DNA from: Rhodococcus sp. 14-2470-1b
GTDB taxonomy: Bacteria > Actinomycetota > Actinomycetes > Mycobacteriales > Mycobacteriaceae
Reading direction: 5' to 3'
Assembly (NCBI RefSeq): GCF_002259415.1
Contig: NZ_NPFY01000036.1
Span: 124,001 to 188,000 of the forward strand
Length of the DNA stretch: 64,000 nucleotides
Shown: positions 63,613-64,000 of the stretch, piece after piece
Numbering within the stretch: position 1 is the stretch's first letter
Layout: each line of letters starts with the position of its first letter
Notes under the pieces: generated by a model
Databases searched by the model: none
What the model saw: only the letters and a program-made list of their open reading frames with translations
Told to the model about the DNA's origin: nothing
Program-made: the position numbers and the translations under genes

Positions 63613-64000
63613 CTACTTACCGAATCCTGCCTTGCGCAGCGCATCGGCCATCGACCCACCGGCAGGCACGGAGGCCTGTCGTCCACCGCGGTTGTCCCGC
63701 CGGGGCTGCTGACGACGATCCTGCCCGTCACCACCGCGAGAAGCGCCCCCACCGCGGGAACCACCACCGCGGGGACCACCGGTGCTGCGCGGCTTGTCCT
63801 TCGCGGACACACCCGGCTCGTCGTCGAGACGCAGACTCAGCCCGATGCGCTGGCGCGGAATGTCGACCTCCATGACCTTGACCTTCACGACGTCGCCGCT
63901 CTTGACGACTTCCCTGGGGTCCTTGACGAAGTTGTGCGACATCGCGGAGACGTGAACGAGCCCGTCCTGGTGCACACCGACGTCGACGAATGCGCCGAAC
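63613..64000 (-). CDS. tex: Tex-like RNA-binding transcription accessory protein (5' part outside window)
   Basis: Only the last 129 codons are visible. They contain the C-terminal S1 domain ([20 protein letters not shown], then [19 protein letters not shown] and [12 protein letters not shown]), the end signature of Tex, followed by a Gly/Arg-rich tail and [11 protein letters not shown]. Tex acts in transcription and stress tolerance. S1 proteins of other families are possible, but the S1 sequence and tail together favour Tex. The frame is open to the window edge. Confidence 0.85.
   Translation of the reverse strand, partial: FGAFVDVGVHQDGLVHVSAMSHNFVKDPREVVKSGDVVKVKVMEVDIPRQRIGLSLRLDDEPGVSAKDKPRSTGGPRGGGSRGGGASRGGDGQDRRQQPRRDNRGGRQASVPAGGSMADALRKAGFGK

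Noticed and set aside
1-64000. CRISPR array, rRNA or tRNA genes, insertion sequences
   Set aside because: No spaced direct repeats, no clover-leaf or rRNA segments and no transposase were found on either strand.

Overview
The window is a high-GC chromosomal segment from a mycolic-acid actinobacterium, most likely Rhodococcus or Rhodococcoides. A mycothione reductase gene indicates mycothiol redox chemistry. An Lsr2 nucleoid protein, many GTG starts, frequent GTGA/ATGA start-stop overlaps and several probable leaderless promoters fit the same group. The conserved backbone follows the gene order I know from Mycobacterium tuberculosis between nusA and rplS: nusA-rimP, proS, efpA, cysG, cobB, cobO, a chelatase, a GNAT gene, mqo, a hydrolase, mtr, map, a PBP lipoprotein, a GNAT gene, ispG, rip1, dxr, rlmN, cdsA, frr, pyrH, tsf, rpsB, an M23 gene, xerC, a SIP gene, dprA, comM, yraN, a DUF2469 gene, rnhB, lepB, rplS. 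No rRNA, tRNA, CRISPR array, IS element or prophage was seen.

Layout. 1-4.5 kb: nusA (cut by the window edge) and rimP; a Tat-type lipoprotein coupled to a DUF4439 protein; a divergent MFS/TetR pair with a clear operator. 4.5-12.7 kb: acyl-CoA dehydrogenase, proS, yaaA with a DUF2786 gene, a DUF418 membrane protein and mgtE. 12.7-18.9 kb: efpA-like exporter, siroheme synthase, ABC-F ATPase and PhoD-like phosphatase. 18.9-23.5 kb: a cobalamin operon (chelatase, cobO, cobB, a small cobE/cbiG-C gene) behind a B12 riboswitch. 23.5-30.8 kb: GNAT, mqo, hydrolase and mtr, then a YtrA-type regulator with an ABC exporter. 30.8-40.7 kb: cobQ, map, a GAF-LuxR regulator, a PBP lipoprotein, GNAT, ispG-rip1-dxr.

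40.7-44.3 kb is accessory: LysR, a TDT transporter, an allantoinase-like deacetylase and a DUF2631 protein. 44.3-52.9 kb: rlmN, a LapA protein, a CitE-like protein, then the translation and lipid block methyltransferase-cdsA-frr-pyrH-tsf-rpsB with strong hairpins between tsf and pyrH and between rpsB and tsf, and an M23 peptidase gene across a leader carrying paired DnaA boxes. 52.9-64 kb: an orphan MinD/EspI-like ATPase, xerC, a siderophore-interacting protein with an IdeR-like box, dprA-comM-yraN, lsr2, a 52-codon membrane protein, a DUF2469 gene, rnhB, lepB, rplS, a membrane protein and the 3' end of tex.

Most of the window is housekeeping. The least explained items are: a short dispersed repeat (core GAGTGGAGCC) at three loci, tandem inside an ABC-F gene and between map and cobQ; the unannotated 52-residue membrane protein; the orphan MinD-like ATPase; the YtrA-ABC operon with its palindrome; paired DnaA boxes between rpsB and the M23 gene; and a four-hairpin array between tsf and pyrH. 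I did not find a clearly new multi-gene system.
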